Assembly: GCA_964634755.1 (NCBI GenBank)
Contig: CAZWJH010000016.1
Span: forward strand, 1 to 33,435
Length of the DNA stretch: 33,435 bases
From: JALXDT01 sp964634755
Lineage (GTDB): Bacteria; Acidobacteriota; Aminicenantia; JAMOAD01
Direction: 5' to 3'
Each line of letters opens with the position of its first letter. Position 1 is the stretch's first letter. The notes beneath the pieces were generated by a model. That model saw only the letters and a program-made list of their open reading frames with translations. It had not been told where the DNA came from and did no database searches. Below, piece after piece: positions 31,760 to 33,435 of this stretch. Made by a program: the position numbers and the translations under genes.

Positions 31760-33424
31760 ATGAGAGGCGTAAAATTTAAAATTTTAGGTCTGGTTGGGGG
31801 TTTTTTTTCTTTTATTTTGCTATTAATCCTGCCAACTTCAAATTCTATTTTAGTATCTGGTACGAAAATAATACTTTCCCATAGTGAAAGTCTTATTTTA
31901 AAAAAAATAATAATTCCTTCTCGCAAGGAGATAAATTCAGATAATTTTTCTGAAATTCTCCTTAAATCGAAGAAAATTTATGTGAAAGTTCCCAAAGATT
32001 TCTCAAAAAGTGGAATACATGGGATTAAATTAGCTGAGAAAAAGGGCAAATCTTTGTTTGATTTAATTAAAATTCAGGGATATGCTATAAAAGCAACTCT
32101 TGCTATAGCTTTGCTTATGGCTATTTGGTGGATAACAGAGGCAATACCTATTCCGATTACTTCAGTGCTTCCTCTTTTACTATTCCCCCTTCTTTCTATT
32201 GCTGGTCCCAAAGGAATCTCTTTCCCCGGTTTTTTTAATCCGTTCTATCCTTATATGCACTATTTAATAGTGCTTTTTCTTGCCGGTTTTACAATAGCTG
32301 AAGCTATGAAAAAATGGAATCTTCACAAAAGAATCTCCCTTTTCTTTCTTACAAAAATTTCATTTTCCCCTAAAAAAGTTGTGTTTGCCTTTATGGTTAT
32401 TACCGCTATTATCTCGATGTTTATATCAAACACTGCAACTACTGCTATGATGCTTCCGATTGGATTGGGTATAATAGCAGCTTCTGGCACAAATAGTAAT
32501 GAAACCAATTTTGGGAAAACCTTAATGCTAGGGATTGCTTATGGTGCCTCTATAGGAGGAGTCGGAACCTTAATTGGGACTCCTCCCAATGTTGTTCTTG
32601 CAGGATTTGTTGATAATCTTTTGGGAATAAAGATTACTTTTTTTGATTGGTTGAAAATAGGCCTTCCTCTTACAGCCCTTATGCTTCCTTTAACCTTTTT
32701 TGTATTAATAAAAGTTTTTCCTATTAAAGATTTAAATTTAGGAAGTTCTAAGAATATAATCAAAGATGAATTAAAAAAGTTAGGTCCTTTGACTAAAGGA
32801 GAAAAAAACACTCTCTTTATTTTTGTACTTACCGCATTTTTATGGGTGTTTGAAAAAAACATTAAATCTCTGTTTCATTTGAAATGGGTGAATGATGCAG
32901 TTGTGGGAGTCTTTGCAATTATACTTTTTTACATAATCCCTGTTAATATAAAAAAATGGGAATTTACATTGAACTGGGATACAAATAAAAAATTACCATG
33001 GGGAACACTGCTTTTGTTTGGAGGTGGTTTATCTCTGGGAACAGCTCTTGATAAGACCGGAGCTGCTTCTTACATCGCAAGTTCTCTTGGAATTTTTAAA
33101 GGTGTTCCTTTTATTGTCCTTCTGTTATTTGCAGTTTTTTTAATGGTTTTTTTAACGGAGATTACTTCGAATACAGCCTCTACAAATATGATGCTTCCAA
33201 TACTTTTTTCTATAGGAATTACGAGCTCTTCCAATCCTCTTGTTCTAATGATAGCAGGTGCTCTGGGAGCCTCTATGGCTTTTATGCTTCCTGTGGCAAC
33301 TCCTCCTAATGCTCTTGTATTTGGTTCCGGTTATATCAAAATGAAAGATATGATTAAACCAGGCTTTTTCCTCAATATAATTTCTATATTGCTCATAACT
33401 TTGTTTTTATATTTAAGGTTTTAA
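31760..33424 (+). CDS. SLC13/DASS-family sodium-coupled anion transporter
   Basis: A 554-residue membrane transporter, probably a Na+-coupled importer of dicarboxylates (or sulfate). Both substrate/sodium-site SNT motifs are present: SNTATTAMMLP (Ser223-Thr225) and SNTASTNMMLP (Ser470-Thr472). So are IWWITEAIPIPIT, GGVGTLIGTPPNVVLAG and the repeat-related MLPVATPPNALVFGSG. About 11-12 membrane segments are visible. Unusual is a hydrophilic stretch of about 75 residues (28-103) between the first helix and IWWITEAIP, where homologues usually have a short link. Substrate cannot be told from sequence. The gene has its own promoter and lies 44 bases after the cyclase; the window ends 11 bases after its stop. 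Confidence 0.9.
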   Translation: MRGVKFKILGLVGGFFSFILLLILPTSNSILVSGTKIILSHSESLILKKIIIPSRKEINSDNFSEILLKSKKIYVKVPKDFSKSGIHGIKLAEKKGKSLFDLIKIQGYAIKATLAIALLMAIWWITEAIPIPITSVLPLLLFPLLSIAGPKGISFPGFFNPFYPYMHYLIVLFLAGFTIAEAMKKWNLHKRISLFFLTKISFSPKKVVFAFMVITAIISMFISNTATTAMMLPIGLGIIAASGTNSNETNFGKTLMLGIAYGASIGGVGTLIGTPPNVVLAGFVDNLLGIKITFFDWLKIGLPLTALMLPLTFFVLIKVFPIKDLNLGSSKNIIKDELKKLGPLTKGEKNTLFIFVLTAFLWVFEKNIKSLFHLKWVNDAVVGVFAIILFYIIPVNIKKWEFTLNWDTNKKLPWGTLLLFGGGLSLGTALDKTGAASYIASSLGIFKGVPFIVLLLFAVFLMVFLTEITSNTASTNMMLPILFSIGITSSSNPLVLMIAGALGASMAFMLPVATPPNALVFGSGYIKMKDMIKPGFFLNIISILLITLFLYLRF

Positions 33425-33435
33425 TTAAAAAGCAT

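Noticed and set aside
31615..31926. A 103-codon minus-strand frame spanning the cyclase end and transporter start.
   Set aside because: It crosses the promoter and two well-supported genes, and its predicted protein is low complexity.
1..33435. Mobile elements, CRISPR arrays, tRNA or rRNA genes.
   Set aside because: Reading both strands showed no transposase or integrase, no regularly spaced repeats and no cloverleaf or rRNA-like segments.

Overview
This 33.4 kb window comes from a visibly AT-rich bacterial chromosome. The host is a diderm, flagellated bacterium: it encodes both the P-ring (FlgI) and the L-ring (FlgH) proteins, plus many secreted or membrane proteins. Genes are tightly packed with 1-8 bp overlaps and strong GGAGG-type ribosome sites. 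The combination of NtrY/NtrX, FliW/CsrA, and an FlgJ carrying an M23 peptidase fits several deep-branching phyla (Acidobacteriota-, Nitrospirota- or deltaproteobacteria-like), but I cannot assign a taxon from sequence alone. I see no rRNA, tRNA, CRISPR array, insertion sequence or prophage.

Layout. (1) 1-6840 is an exo-enzyme block: an exported bleomycin-hydrolase-like aminopeptidase (PepC family) and an exported dipeptidyl peptidase IV in one operon, then a C10 (streptopain-like) protein whose catalytic Cys is replaced by His, then a convergent exported GH29 alpha-L-fucosidase. (2) 7075-16360 is one long flagellar operon: flgF-flgG-flgA-flgH-flgI-flgJ(M23)-flgM-unknown-flgN-flgK-flgL-fliW-csrA, covering the distal rod, the rings, the hook-filament junction proteins with their chaperone, and two post-transcriptional or sigma-factor control modules. 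(3) 16372-23715 is a leftward operon: ntrY-ntrX, a small membrane protein, der (ribosome-assembly GTPase), a GT4 glycosyltransferase and a TM1586-type nitroreductase. The NtrX protein has lost its GAFTGA loop and its Walker B acidic pair. (4) 23770-31715 is a rightward chemosensory operon: cheW, two MCP-like receptors, a hybrid CheA with a terminal receiver, a CheB without receiver, and a REC-GAF-GGDEF diguanylate cyclase. This set resembles the Wsp and Frz alternative chemosensory pathways more than a swimming-chemotaxis operon, and its likely output is c-di-GMP. (5) 31760-33424 is an SLC13/DASS-type transporter with its own promoter.

How it fits together (inference): the chemosensory operon would control c-di-GMP and so the switch between flagellar motility and a sessile state, while FlgM, FliW and CsrA time flagellar gene expression. 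The ntrY and cheW operons diverge from a ~60 bp region with back-to-back -35 boxes, and both start codons fall almost at the predicted transcription starts, suggesting leaderless mRNAs. The most interesting items are the Wsp-like operon (with a receptor carrying a C-terminal Cache-like domain), the degenerate NtrX and the C10 pseudopeptidase.
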